Shown one piece after another: positions 9,231-18,652 of a stretch of 64,000 nucleotides of DNA (position 1 is its first letter; each line of letters begins with the position of its first letter). Under the pieces are notes generated by a model. The model had not been told where the DNA came from, made no database searches, and worked only from the letters and a program-made list of their open reading frames with translations. This stretch comes from Gemmatimonadota bacterium (GTDB taxonomy: Bacteria; Gemmatimonadota; Gemmatimonadetes; Gemmatimonadales; Gemmatimonadaceae). A program made the position numbers and the translations under genes. The stretch covers positions 1,364,001 to 1,428,000 of the forward strand of contig JADJNZ010000001.1 of NCBI GenBank assembly GCA_016714015.1, read 5' to 3'.

Positions 9231-10642
9231 CGATTGGGTCCGAGGGCGACGGTGCCGCCGTCGGGGAGCGGGATCGGCCGCGCGCGCACGCGCGCGAGGT
9301 CGGCCACCGCGACATAGAGGTCGAAGGTCGCGCGCGCCTCGGTGGAGCGCGCGATGAGCAGGGCGAGCTGTGCGTCGGACACCTCGAGCTGCGTCCCGAT
9401 GCCACGGCCGTGGCGCATGGTCGCGAGATCGAACGCCTCGGCCGCCTCGCGCACGTTGCCGGCGCGGGCGGTGAAGGTGGCCTGGGCGCGCACGAGCTCG
9501 GCGCGCGCACGCTCGACGTCGATCGAGGCCTGTTCGCGCGACTGGCGCACCTGGAGGTCCGCGACGCGGGCCTGCGCCTGCGCGACGTCGATCGCGCCCT
9601 TGGCACGCAGCCCGTCGAAGAGCGGCCAGGTGAACTGCACGTTGAAGGTGCGGTCGGGGAACCAGCCGTTGTTCTGGCAGGGACGCGTCGCCGTGCCGGG
9701 GTTCGCGCAGAACGCGAGCGAGCTCTCGCCCATCTTCGTGGGGAGCCCGTTGAAGGCGGGGAGCGCGAGGTAGCCGAGCTGGAAGCTCGCGTTGAGCGTG
9801 GGGAGCAGGTCCGCGCGCGCCACGCGAATGGCGGCCTCGCGAGCGCTCGCGGTGAGTTCGGCCGCCCGGACGCCGGGGCGCACGCCGGGTGCCTGGTCGT
9901 CGGCGAGCGCGGCGGCGGCCATCGCCTGCACCGCCGTCGGGTCGAGCACGGTGGAGAGGGCGATGGGCTGCGCGACCGGGACCTGGAGGAGGCGCTTGAA
10001 CTCGAGCTCGGCGAGGACGCGCGCGTTCTCGGCCTGGAGCGCCGTCGGTTCGAGGTTGGTGCGCTCGACCCGCGCGCGGAGCACGTCGTAGCGCGAGGCG
10101 CGACCGGTGCGTTCGAGCTGCTCGGCCTGCGCGAGGCGCGTGTCCGCGATCTCGAGGTTGCGCCGCTGGATGTCAGCGAGCTGTGCCGCGAGGGCCACGC
10201 CGAGGTAGATGCGCTGGGCATCCACCGCGAGGGTGATGCGCGTCTCCTCGCTGGTCGCGCGGGCCGCGCGCTCGGAGCGCGCCGCGGCCTGGTTCGCACC
10301 GACGATGCGGCCGCCCTGGAAGAGCGACTGCTGCAGCAGGAGGTTCGTGTTGTAGGTGTAGCTCTGGCCGAAGACGTTGCCGACGATGAGCGCGCGGGCG
10401 TTCTCGACCTGCTGCTGGTAGGTGCTGGCGAGGCGGAGCTGCGGCATCCCGGCGGCGCGCGCCGCGGTCACCTGGGCATCGGCGAGGTCGACCTGCGCCA
10501 AGGCGATGCGTGCCTCGTCGGAGGTGCGCAGCATGCGCTCCACCGTCTGGGCGAGGGTGAGGCGCAGCGTGTCCGGCGTCTGGGCCGGGAGCGCCGCGGC
10601 CGAGAGGCAGAGGAGGGCGAGGACCGAGCGGGTGGAAATCAT
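9227..10642 (-). CDS. TolC family outer-membrane efflux protein
   Basis: 471 aa from ATG 10642; the frame extends further upstream but only this start gives a signal peptide (MISTRSVLALLCLSAAALPA). Two internally repeated TolC halves show the long coiled-coil helices and alternating strands of outer-membrane efflux proteins. It is the first gene of the efflux operon and forms the outer-membrane exit duct for the adaptor and RND pump that follow. A hairpin at 10691-10725 separates it from the upstream response regulator. Confidence 0.92.
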   Translation of the reverse strand: MISTRSVLALLCLSAAALPAQTPDTLRLTLAQTVERMLRTSDEARIALAQVDLADAQVTAARAAGMPQLRLASTYQQQVENARALIVGNVFGQSYTYNTNLLLQQSLFQGGRIVGANQAAARSERAARATSEETRITLAVDAQRIYLGVALAAQLADIQRRNLEIADTRLAQAEQLERTGRASRYDVLRARVERTNLEPTALQAENARVLAELEFKRLLQVPVAQPIALSTVLDPTAVQAMAAAALADDQAPGVRPGVRAAELTASAREAAIRVARADLLPTLNASFQLGYLALPAFNGLPTKMGESSLAFCANPGTATRPCQNNGWFPDRTFNVQFTWPLFDGLRAKGAIDVAQAQARVADLQVRQSREQASIDVERARAELVRAQATFTARAGNVREAAEAFDLATMRHGRGIGTQLEVSDAQLALLIARSTEARATFDLYVAVADLARVRARPIPLPDGGTVALGPNR

Positions 10643-10690
10643 CAGAGGATTAACGCACGGGCCGGGGCTGACGTTCAGCGGAGAGACACG

Positions 10691-10725
10691 AGGGGCCCGG
10701 CACCTGGAGGCGGTGCCGAGCCCCT
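10691..10725 (-). terminator. Hairpin terminator after the HD-GYP response regulator
   Basis: The arms AGGGGCCCGGCACC and GGTGCCGAGCCCCT pair over 14 bp with one mismatch and a 7-nt loop. The hairpin lies 38 nt past the response-regulator stop and upstream of the tolC-like start, separating the two transcription units. Confidence 0.65.
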
Positions 10726-10762
10726 GATATCCGCCCATACGACGCGGCGTTCCGTCAGTCGG

Positions 10763-11893
10763 TCACTCCGGGACGGGCTCGAGGAAGGCGAGCGTCTTCC
10801 GGCGGGTGACGGTGCTCTTGAGGGCGGCGAAGATGGCCGGGTCGAGCATCGCGCCCGCGCGCTCCTCGAGGAAGCGGATCGCCTCGGCCGGCGAGAGCGG
10901 GTCGCGCCAGGCGCGGTGCGAGGTGAGGGCGTCGAAGGCGTCCGCGGCGTGGAGGATGCGGCCGCCGAGGGAGATCTGCTCGCCCTTGAGCTTGCGCGGG
11001 TAGCCGTTCCCGTCCCAGTGCTCGTGATGGTCCTGGATGGCGGGGAGCAGGTGCGCGATGGGCTTGATGGTCGAGAGGATCTCGAGGCCGATCTCGACGT
11101 GCGTCTTGACGTGGTCGAACTCCTCGGGCGTGAGCGCGCCCGGCTTGTTGAGCACCGACTCGCGGATGCCGATCTTGCCGACGTCCATGAGGCGCCCCGC
11201 GATCCGCATGTTCTCGACCTCGTCATCGGAGAGGTTGAGCGCGGAGGCGATGGAGGCGGCGAGGTCGGCGACGCGATCGGAGTGGCCGCGGAGGAAGGTG
11301 TCCTTGGCCTCCTGCGCGGAGACGAGGGCCCGGACGACGTCGACGAGCACCGTGTTGAGCATCGCGCGCTCGCGATTGAGCTCCTCCGTCTGCGCGGCGA
11401 CCTCCTCGCGGATGAGGCGCTCGACCTTGCGCTGCTCGATCGCGAGGTCGCGCTTGTGCAGCACGCGCTCGACCGCCGCGGCGAGGTCGGTGAGCTCGAT
11501 GGGCTTCATGAGATAGTCCATCGCGCCGTGCGCGAGCGCCTCGGTGGCGGTCGGCGCATCGTTCACGGCGGTGAGCATCATGACCGCGAGCTCGGAGTCG
11601 ACGGCCAGTGCCGCCGGGACGAGGGCGAGGCCGGTCATGCCGGGCATGCGCACGTCGGCGAGCATGAGGACGTGCTTCTCGCGCTCGAGCGCGTCGAGGG
11701 CCGCCGGCCCCGATTCGCAGGTGGTGACCTCGTAGCCCTTGGATCGCAGGAACTTCGCGATCGCGGAACGGATCAGCTCTTCGTCATCGACGAGCAGGAT
11801 CCGACGCACCTGGGGCTCCGTGATGGCCCGGATGGCGCGCGAGAGACGGCTGGGTTGTGAGGTGCGGCGTTCGGTCATCGGGAGTCGGGTCAT
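10763..11893 (-). CDS. Response regulator with degenerate HD-GYP domain
   Basis: 376 aa from ATG 11893 (ATG 11878 also possible). An N-terminal receiver domain (RRILLVDDEE; ADVRMPG with phospho-acceptor Asp ~80; MKP with Lys ~130) is joined by a coiled-coil linker to an HD-GYP domain. HD-GYP enzymes hydrolyse cyclic-di-GMP. The DHHEHWDGNGYP block is intact (~288-299), but the signature HD that binds the metals reads MD here (RLMDVGKIGI, ~235-243), so the metal-ligand His is lost. The protein may bind but not cleave c-di-GMP. No cognate sensor kinase is adjacent. Start choice uncertain by a few residues. Confidence 0.9.
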   Translation of the reverse strand: MTRLPMTERRTSQPSRLSRAIRAITEPQVRRILLVDDEELIRSAIAKFLRSKGYEVTTCESGPAALDALEREKHVLMLADVRMPGMTGLALVPAALAVDSELAVMMLTAVNDAPTATEALAHGAMDYLMKPIELTDLAAAVERVLHKRDLAIEQRKVERLIREEVAAQTEELNRERAMLNTVLVDVVRALVSAQEAKDTFLRGHSDRVADLAASIASALNLSDDEVENMRIAGRLMDVGKIGIRESVLNKPGALTPEEFDHVKTHVEIGLEILSTIKPIAHLLPAIQDHHEHWDGNGYPRKLKGEQISLGGRILHAADAFDALTSHRAWRDPLSPAEAIRFLEERAGAMLDPAIFAALKSTVTRRKTLAFLEPVPE

Positions 11894-12128
11894 GCCGCGG
11901 CTCGTTCGGAGCGGCGGGTGCAAGATGCCGCACGTGGCGGCGCGGCGCCATCCTCGCGCCTGCAGGATGAGAACGGCAAGTGCGGTGCCACGGATTCACG
12001 AGGGCCGCAGCGAACGTCCAGAGCCTGCCCCGGGGAGGTGGGGCGAATCGCTGGGGATGATTCCACTTGAACCTACCAATACTTGTGGCGCTTTACTGAA
12101 CAGTTGGTGTCCCGTAAACTATCCCGAA

Positions 12129-12851
12129 TCAGCCGATAGGAGGCGCGGAAGGGTTCTTCGCCTCCCGCAACGCCGCGGTGATGTCAGGATCATGGTCCGT
12201 GTACTCCGCGAGCCGCTTCGCCCGCTCCGTATCCGCGATGTCCAATAGATGCGTCGCATACTTGGCCCGCGCCGGCGCATCCTGTGCCATCCCCGCGCCA
12301 CGCATCGCGAGGATGAGACCCAGCAGATGATCGGGATTCGCCGCGAGGATGGTATCGGCCTGTGCGCGCGCCATCGCCCCGTCGCCGCTCACGATGCCGA
12401 GGAGGCCGAGGTCATAGCGCCGATGCGCGTCGAGCGGGGCGAGCGCGAGCTGCGCCTGGATCGCCATCGGCGAGAAGAACGCGACCGAGTCGCTCTTCCC
12501 CTCGGCGACGTACGTCATCACGCGCTGGAAGAGTCGGTCGGCGCGCTCCTCGGGTCCCATCTGCGAGATGTCGGGGGCGCGTCCCGGCGCGACCGCGACC
12601 GGACCCGCCGAAGGCGCGGCCCCCGGCGTGCGCCCGAAGTTCTGTCCGACGATGAACGCGAACAGCGAGAGGAGCGCGATGCCGGCCACGGCCCAGGGGA
12701 GGATCTGCGCACCGCTCGCGCCGCCCCCTCCAACGGGTCCGGTCGCCGCGCCGCGCGTGGAGCCGTCGGTCGCCTGGCCGCAGCGGTGGCAGAACTTCGC
12801 GGCGGCACCGAGGCCCGCGCCGCAGTTGGTGCAGAAGCGCTGGTTGGTCAT
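12129..12851 (-). CDS. Zinc-ribbon, single-pass membrane protein
   Basis: 240 aa from ATG 12851, the start that places the zinc ribbon at the extreme N-terminus: FCTNCG...FCHRCGQ, two CxxC pairs. A Gly-rich linker is followed by one transmembrane helix (PWAVAGIALLSLFAFIVGQ) and a ~150-residue region with TPR-like helices (AMARAQADTILAANPDH) ending in the cytoplasm or periplasm. Function unknown; this architecture is common in Gemmatimonadota and related phyla. It is divergent from glnA with about 105 nt between the starts. Confidence 0.7.
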   Translation of the reverse strand: MTNQRFCTNCGAGLGAAAKFCHRCGQATDGSTRGAATGPVGGGGASGAQILPWAVAGIALLSLFAFIVGQNFGRTPGAAPSAGPVAVAPGRAPDISQMGPEERADRLFQRVMTYVAEGKSDSVAFFSPMAIQAQLALAPLDAHRRYDLGLLGIVSGDGAMARAQADTILAANPDHLLGLILAMRGAGMAQDAPARAKYATHLLDIADTERAKRLAEYTDHDPDITAALREAKNPSAPPIG

Positions 12852-12956
12852 CGCGGGAAAACTAATCGCCGCGGCCGCACGCGGGCCGCGCACCGCGCGC
12901 TCAGGACGACCCGAGCGTAGCGGAGGAGCCGGGGCCTCCCCGATATTGCGAGCACG

Positions 12957-14318
12957 ATGACCGCCCCGCGCCCCATCCCGTCCGACCTGAGCAGCGCGAC
13001 GCCGAGGGACATCCTCGAGCTCGCGCATGCGCACCAGGTCCGGTTCCTCCGCCTGCAGTTCACCGACATCCTCGGCGTGAACAAGAACGTCGAGGTCCCC
13101 GCCTCGCAGTTCCAGAAGGCGCTCGCCGGCGACATCCTCTTCGACGGCTCATCCATCGAAGGGTTCGTGCGCGTGGAGGAGTCGGACATGCTCCTGCAGC
13201 CCGACCTCTCGACCTTCCGGATCTTCCCGTGGGGCGACCCGCACTCGAAGGTCGCCCGCGTGATCTGCGACGTGACGACCCCCGAGGGGAAGCCGTTCGC
13301 CGGCGATCCGCGGCAGGTGCTCAAGCAGCAGGTGGCACGGGCCGCCGCCCTCGGCTACGTGATGAACGCCGGCATGGAGGCGGAGTTCTTCCTCTTCAAG
13401 CAGGGCGCCGACGGCGGCGCGGCGACGCTCACGCACGACGTGGGCGGGTACTTCGACCTCGCCCCGATGGATCGCGGCGAGGAGGCGCGCCGCGCGATCG
13501 TCGCCACGCTCGAGCAGATGGGCTTCGAGGTGGAGGCCGCGCACCACGAGGTGGCGCACGGCCAGCACGAGATCGACTTCCGCTACGCCGATGCGCTCAC
13601 CACCGCGGACAACATCGCGACCTTCCGGTTCGTGGTGAAGCACGTCGCCCAGCAGTTCGGCCTCATGGCGTCGTTCATGCCCAAGCCCATCTTCGGGCAG
13701 AACGGCAGCGGCATGCACACGCACCAGTCGCTCTTCCTCAAGGGCGAGAACGCCTTCTTCGATCCCAAGGGCGAGTACCAGCTCTCGACGGTCGCGCATC
13801 ACTACATCGGCGGGCTCCTCAAGCACGCGCGCGGCATGAGCGCCATCACCAACCCGCTCGTCAACTCGTACAAGCGGCTCGTGCCCGGCTACGAGGCGCC
13901 GATCAACGTCGCCTGGTCCATGCGCAACCGCTCGCCGCTCATCCGCGTGCCGGAACGTCGCGGCACGGGCACGCGCGTGGAACTGCGCTCGCCCGACCCG
14001 GCCGCCAATCCGTACCTCGCGCTCGCCGTGATGCTCGCCGCGGGACTCGACGGCATCTCGACCGAAGCCACGAGCCGCGAGCCGGTGAACGAGAACATCT
14101 GGGAGATGAGCTTCCGCGAGCGGCGCCGCCTGCGCATCGACGACCTCCCGCACGACCTCAACGAGGCGTGCGACGAGCTCGAGAAGGACACCGAGATCAC
14201 CGACGCGCTCGGTCCGCACGTGACGCAGCACTTCCTCGCCGCCAAGCGCGAGGAGTGGCGCGAGTACATCTCGCAGGTCTCGGCCTGGGAACTGGAACAG
14301 TACCTGGCGAAGTACTGA
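12957..14318 (+). CDS. glnA: Type I glutamine synthetase
   Basis: 453 aa, standard for GSI. It ligates ammonia to glutamate using ATP, the main route of nitrogen assimilation, as a cytoplasmic dodecamer. Diagnostic blocks are all present: FDGSSIEGF, MEAEFFLF, HEVAHGQHEIDFRY, GQNGSGMHTHQSLF, NSYKRLVPGYEAP and RGTGTRVELRSPDPAANPYL. At the position of the adenylylated Tyr of the GSI-beta form the sequence reads FRERRRLRIDDLP with no Tyr. It therefore resembles the GSI-alpha form of Bacillus, regulated by feedback or protein partners rather than adenylylation (inference). It is monocistronic; no glnB or ntr genes are adjacent. Confidence 0.96.
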   Translation: MTAPRPIPSDLSSATPRDILELAHAHQVRFLRLQFTDILGVNKNVEVPASQFQKALAGDILFDGSSIEGFVRVEESDMLLQPDLSTFRIFPWGDPHSKVARVICDVTTPEGKPFAGDPRQVLKQQVARAAALGYVMNAGMEAEFFLFKQGADGGAATLTHDVGGYFDLAPMDRGEEARRAIVATLEQMGFEVEAAHHEVAHGQHEIDFRYADALTTADNIATFRFVVKHVAQQFGLMASFMPKPIFGQNGSGMHTHQSLFLKGENAFFDPKGEYQLSTVAHHYIGGLLKHARGMSAITNPLVNSYKRLVPGYEAPINVAWSMRNRSPLIRVPERRGTGTRVELRSPDPAANPYLALAVMLAAGLDGISTEATSREPVNENIWEMSFRERRRLRIDDLPHDLNEACDELEKDTEITDALGPHVTQHFLAAKREEWREYISQVSAWELEQYLAKY

Positions 14319-14411
14319 CCGATCGGCAGGGCCCCGCGGGCGGGGATTCCCTCACGTCGCACAGGGAACGTCCCCTCCTCCGGCGCGCGGCGCGCGCGCG
14401 GACATTGCAGC

Positions 14412-17066
14412 ATGAGCACCGCGTCCGCGCCCTCGTCGGCACCGGGGACGGCGTCGAGCGCATCGACGTCATCGGCGGTCCAGCCGCGCTGGCATGCGAT
14501 GCCCGCGGACGAGGTGGTCGCCGCGCTCGGGACGCACCCCCGTGACGGACTCGCGGACGCCGAGGCCGCGCGCCGTCTGGCGCGCGATGGCCCGAACCTC
14601 CTGCCCGAGGGCGCGCACCGCGGCCCGCTGCTCATCCTCCTCGCGCAGTTCGCCGACTTCACGGTCGCGGTGCTCGCGGCGGCCGCCATCCTCGCGGGCG
14701 CGCTCGGCGAACCCGGCGACATGGTCGCGATCCTCGCGATCCTCGCGATCAATGCCGTGCTCGGCTTCGTGCAGGAGTATCGCGCCGAACGCGCCGTCGC
14801 GGCGCTGAAGGATCTCGCCGCACCGCGCGCGCGCGTGCGACGCGATGGCGCGACCAGGACGGTCGCCGCCGCGCTGCTCGTGAGCGGCGACCTCGTGCGA
14901 CTCGAGGCCGGTGACATGGTCGCCGCCGATCTCCGCCTCGTGGAAGCGGCGGACCTGCGCGTCGCCGAAGCGGCGCTGACCGGCGAATCGGAATCCGTGG
15001 GGAAACAGGTGGCGCCTGTGCCCGAGTCGGCACGGCTCGGCGACCGGCGCGGGATGGCGTACAAGGGGACGGTGGTCGCGAGCGGGCGCGGACTGGGCGT
15101 CGTCACCGCGACGGGCATGCGCACCGAGCTCGGACGCATCGCGACGCTGCTGGCCGAGGTGGAGGTACCACGCACGCCGCTCCAGCAGCGCCTCGCCCGC
15201 TTCACGCGGCGGCTCGCGCTCGCGGTGCTCGCGATCTGCGCCGTGCTCTTCACGGCGGGATTGCTGCGCGGCGAGCCCGCGGGGCTGATGCTGCTCACCG
15301 CCCTGAGTCTCGCGGTGGCCGCGATCCCCGAAGCGTTGCCTGCGGTGGTGACGGTGGCACTCGCCCTCGGCGCGCGTCGCGCGGCGGTGCGGCACGCGCT
15401 CATCCGCCGTCTGCCGGCGGTGGAGACGCTCGGCTCCGTCACCTACATCTGCTCGGACAAGACCGGCACGCTCACCGAGAATCGCATGCGCGTGGTCGCG
15501 GTGCGGACCGCGGCCTCGCGCGACGCGGATCTCCCCATCACCGGCGAGCTACCGCGCGACCTCCTGCTCGCGCTGGCGCTGAGCAACGACGCCGACGTCG
15601 CCGCGGACGGCACGTGCGCGGGTGATCCGACCGAGGTCGCGCTGCTCGAGGCCGCGCGGTCCGCGGGAGTCGAGAAGTCGTTGGCCTCGCAGGCGCTGCC
15701 GCGGGTGGCGGAGTTGCCGTTCACGTCGGCGCGAGGTCGGATGACGACGGTGCACGCGGGGCCCGGTCGCGTGGTGGCCTTCACGAAGGGCGCGCCGGAA
15801 GTCGTGATCGACCGGTGCGTGCGCGTCGCGGACGGTCCCGCGCTCGATGGCGTCATCGGGGAGTCGCGCGCGGTGCTGCATGCCGCGGCCGATCGGCTCG
15901 CGGCGGAGGGGATGCGCGTGCTCGCGATCGCGATGCGCGAGCTCCCGTCGCTGCCGTCCCCCCTCGTGGCGGCGGAGGTCGAGGCCGAGCTGACCTTCCT
16001 CGGACTGGTGGGCTTGCTCGATCCCCCCCGCGCCGACGCGGCGGCCGCGGTCGCCGAGTGCCGGCGCGCGGGGATCAAGGTGGTGATGGTGACCGGCGAT
16101 CATCCGGCGACGGCGCGCGCGATCGCGGCCCGGCTCGGCATCGTCGATGGCGTCCACGCGCGCGTGACGCCGGAGGAGAAGATCGCGATCGTCGAGGCGC
16201 TGCAGGCGCGCGGCGAGTTCGTCGCCATGACGGGCGACGGGGTGAACGACGCGCCGGCACTCAAGCGGGCGAACATCGGCATCGCGATGGGGCGCGCGGG
16301 GACCGACGTCGCGCGGGAGGCGTCGGACCTCATCCTGCTCGATGACCACTTCGCGACGATCGTGAGTGCCGTGCGCGAAGGCCGGCGTATCTACGACAAC
16401 ATCCGGAAGTTCGTGCGCTACGCGCTCACCTGCAATTCGGCCGAGATCTGGACCCTCGTCCTCGCGCCGCTGATCGGGTTGCCGATCCCGCTGCTGCCCA
16501 TCCACCTCCTGTGGATCAACCTCGTCACCGACGGGTTGCCCGGGGTCGCGCTCGGGGTGGAGCCGGGCGAGCGGTCCCTCATGCAGCGTCCGCCGCGCGC
16601 ACCGGACGAGAGCATCCTCGGGCGCGGGCTCTGGCAGCACGCGGTGTGGGTCGGGCTTCTGATGGGCGGTGCCACGCTCGCGACACAGGCGTGGACCTGG
16701 TCGCGCGACGCGCAGGGGGCGTGGCAGACCATGACGTTCACCGTCCTCGCCTTCCTCCAGGTGGGGCACCTGCTCGCGATCCGGTCGGAGCGCGAGGCGT
16801 TCCATGTGGGGTTCTGGCGCAACCCCGCGCTGCTCGGCGCGGTGGCGTTGACCGTCGCGCTGCAGCTCGCGGCGCTCTACCTGCCGGTGCTCAACCGCCT
16901 GCTCCGGACGCAGCCGCTGACGATGCGTGAGCTGGGCTTCTGCGCACTGGTATCGACGGCGGGGTTCGTCGCGGTGGAACTGGAGAAGGCGGCGATCCGT
17001 CGCGGCTGGCTCTGGCGCGAACGCGGCGTCGATGCGCCCGGCGCCGCGGCACCCGAGGTCGGGTAG
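14412..17066 (+). CDS. P-type cation-transporting ATPase (type II, Ca2+-like)
   Basis: 884 aa. It has the cation-ATPase N-terminal domain, the actuator loop with TGES (~190-193), the M4 motif AIPEALPAVVT, phosphorylation loop CSDKTGTLTEN (Asp ~349), MVTGDHPATA, and the hinge GDGVNDAPALKRANIGIAMG. The M6 segment WINLVTDGLP retains the Asp used by Ca2+ pumps. Sequence is closest in style to bacterial SERCA-like Ca2+ exporters such as YloB; ion specificity is inferred, and Mn2+ or H+ cannot be excluded. The universal stress protein gene follows within 100 nt. Confidence 0.93.
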   Translation: MSTASAPSSAPGTASSASTSSAVQPRWHAMPADEVVAALGTHPRDGLADAEAARRLARDGPNLLPEGAHRGPLLILLAQFADFTVAVLAAAAILAGALGEPGDMVAILAILAINAVLGFVQEYRAERAVAALKDLAAPRARVRRDGATRTVAAALLVSGDLVRLEAGDMVAADLRLVEAADLRVAEAALTGESESVGKQVAPVPESARLGDRRGMAYKGTVVASGRGLGVVTATGMRTELGRIATLLAEVEVPRTPLQQRLARFTRRLALAVLAICAVLFTAGLLRGEPAGLMLLTALSLAVAAIPEALPAVVTVALALGARRAAVRHALIRRLPAVETLGSVTYICSDKTGTLTENRMRVVAVRTAASRDADLPITGELPRDLLLALALSNDADVAADGTCAGDPTEVALLEAARSAGVEKSLASQALPRVAELPFTSARGRMTTVHAGPGRVVAFTKGAPEVVIDRCVRVADGPALDGVIGESRAVLHAAADRLAAEGMRVLAIAMRELPSLPSPLVAAEVEAELTFLGLVGLLDPPRADAAAAVAECRRAGIKVVMVTGDHPATARAIAARLGIVDGVHARVTPEEKIAIVEALQARGEFVAMTGDGVNDAPALKRANIGIAMGRAGTDVAREASDLILLDDHFATIVSAVREGRRIYDNIRKFVRYALTCNSAEIWTLVLAPLIGLPIPLLPIHLLWINLVTDGLPGVALGVEPGERSLMQRPPRAPDESILGRGLWQHAVWVGLLMGGATLATQAWTWSRDAQGAWQTMTFTVLAFLQVGHLLAIRSEREAFHVGFWRNPALLGAVALTVALQLAALYLPVLNRLLRTQPLTMRELGFCALVSTAGFVAVELEKAAIRRGWLWRERGVDAPGAAAPEVG

Positions 17067-17164
17067 CGCCTTCAGGGAATCCTGTGCCCGCAGGCCGGGG
17101 CTTCGCTCTCGCGCACGCGTGCGCGATGCGGCAGGGTGCAGGAGGTCCTTCATCAGGAGTCGCC

Positions 17165-18079
17165 ATGTACCGCACCATCCTCGTCCCGGTCGACGGGTCG
17201 AAACTCGCGGAGCGCGCACTCTCGCTGGCGATCCCGCTCGCCGAGCAGCATCACGCGACGTTGCTGCTGGTGCATGCGCACGCGCCGATGATGCCGCTCA
17301 CCTTCGGCGGGGGTGCGCCGGTGGGCGACACGGCGCTCGACGAACAGCTCGAGCGCGACAGTCGCACCTACGTCGAACGGCTCGCGCGCCGCACCGCGAA
17401 GCTCACCGAGGTCCCCGTGGAAGCCGTGTTCCGCACGGGCAAGGCGGTGCCGACGCTCTGCGCGGTCGCGGCCGAGCGTGGGGCGGGGCTGATCGTGATG
17501 AGTACGCACGGTCGCGGCGGCTTCCAGCGACTCTGGCTGGGGAGCGTGGCGGACGCGCTCGTGCGCCACGCCACCGTGCCGGTGCTCCTCGTGCGCGGCG
17601 CGCGACCGACGGCGAAGCGGATGGCGGGCTCGCCTCCGTTCGTGCGCTTCCTCGTGCCGGTGGACGGCTCGGCCCGCGCCGAGGCGGCGATCGACGCGGC
17701 GAAGACGCTGGCGGGAACGGCGCCCACCCGGCTCGTGCTGGTGCACGTCATCCATCCGATGTCGGCGGTGGCCGGCATGAACCTGAAGCGCGATCCGGTG
17801 GCGGAGCTCACGGCCGCATACCTCGAACCGCTCGCGCGGCGAGTGGCGACAGCCTCGCTCGACATCCGGATGGATGCGCGGGTCGATGCGAACGTGGCGC
17901 GCGTGCTGCTCGAGGCAGTGGAACAGCACGACGCCGATCTCATCGTGATGTCGGGGCAGGGACTGAGCGGCGTGCAGCGCCTGCTGGTGGGGAGCGTGGC
18001 CGACAAGCTCATCCGGACGGCCACGGTGCCGGTGCTGGTGGTGCCACGCGCGGAGGGAGACGCTACGATTCAGGCATGA
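17165..18079 (+). CDS. Tandem universal stress protein (two UspA domains)
   Basis: 304 aa from ATG 17165, preceded by AGGAG; the frame is open upstream but the domain starts at MYRTILVPVDGS. Two UspA domains are each closed by the ATP-binding signature: GRGGFQRLWLGSVADALVRH (~115-135) and GLSGVQRLLVGSVADKLIR (~265-285), the G-2x-G-9x-G(S/T) type. Such proteins bind ATP and support survival under stress. It sits behind the P-type ATPase and overlaps the FKBP gene by ATGA, so these three are probably one operon. Confidence 0.93.
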   Translation: MYRTILVPVDGSKLAERALSLAIPLAEQHHATLLLVHAHAPMMPLTFGGGAPVGDTALDEQLERDSRTYVERLARRTAKLTEVPVEAVFRTGKAVPTLCAVAAERGAGLIVMSTHGRGGFQRLWLGSVADALVRHATVPVLLVRGARPTAKRMAGSPPFVRFLVPVDGSARAEAAIDAAKTLAGTAPTRLVLVHVIHPMSAVAGMNLKRDPVAELTAAYLEPLARRVATASLDIRMDARVDANVARVLLEAVEQHDADLIVMSGQGLSGVQRLLVGSVADKLIRTATVPVLVVPRAEGDATIQA

Positions 18080-18627
18080 CGATCCCGTTCCGATCCGTGC
18101 GCCTCGCCGCGCTGACGACCCTGTTCACCTGGTCCGCGGCGGGATGCGCGGGCGCGACCGCGGCGGGTGGCGCGCCGGCGACCGTCGCGCCGGACGCCGG
18201 CCCACCACCGGTCGATGGCGCGCTCGCCGCCCCGCAGGGCGAAGTCGAGCAGACGACCTTCGCCGCCGACCTCAACGTCGTGCTCCTCGCGATGACGCGA
18301 CTGCCGACCGGCATCTACTACCGCGACATCGAGGAGGGGACCGGCGTCCCCGCCACGGCGGGCCGAGAGGTGCTCGTCTCGTACGTCGCCATGCTCCCGG
18401 ACGGCACGGAGATCGATCGCACCGCGCCGGGCGCGCGCCCGCTCGCCTTCAAGGTCGGCGAGGGGATCGTCATCCGCGGGTGGGATCTCGGCGTGCGGGG
18501 TATGCGAGTGGGCGGGACCCGCCAGCTCGTGGTGCCCTCGCGGTTCGCCTACGGTCCGCGCGGCACCGCGAAGGTCCCGCCGAACTCGGTGATGGTCTTC
18601 GTCATGCGCCTCGACGGCGTGCGGTAA
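18076..18627 (+). CDS. FKBP-type peptidyl-prolyl isomerase, lipoprotein
   Basis: 183 aa, starting inside the stop of the stress-protein gene (ATGA). The signal peptide ends in WSAAGC, a lipobox. After a Pro/Ala-rich linker comes an FKBP domain: VLVSYVAMLPDGTEIDRT, FKVGEGIVIRGWDLGVRGMR and VPSRFAYGPRG...VPPNSVMVF. It would speed prolyl cis-trans isomerisation of exported proteins at the membrane surface. The domain looks complete with the VIxGWD loop preserved. Confidence 0.93.
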   Translation: MTIPFRSVRLAALTTLFTWSAAGCAGATAAGGAPATVAPDAGPPPVDGALAAPQGEVEQTTFAADLNVVLLAMTRLPTGIYYRDIEEGTGVPATAGREVLVSYVAMLPDGTEIDRTAPGARPLAFKVGEGIVIRGWDLGVRGMRVGGTRQLVVPSRFAYGPRGTAKVPPNSVMVFVMRLDGVR

Positions 18628-18652
18628 CCCTCCTCTCCTCACCACGGATCCC

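Noticed and set aside
5709..9317. 1202-aa open frame on the plus strand antisense to the RND operon
   Set aside because: Composition is typical of the antisense shadow of GC-rich genes; the minus-strand frames carry clear RND and adaptor motifs.
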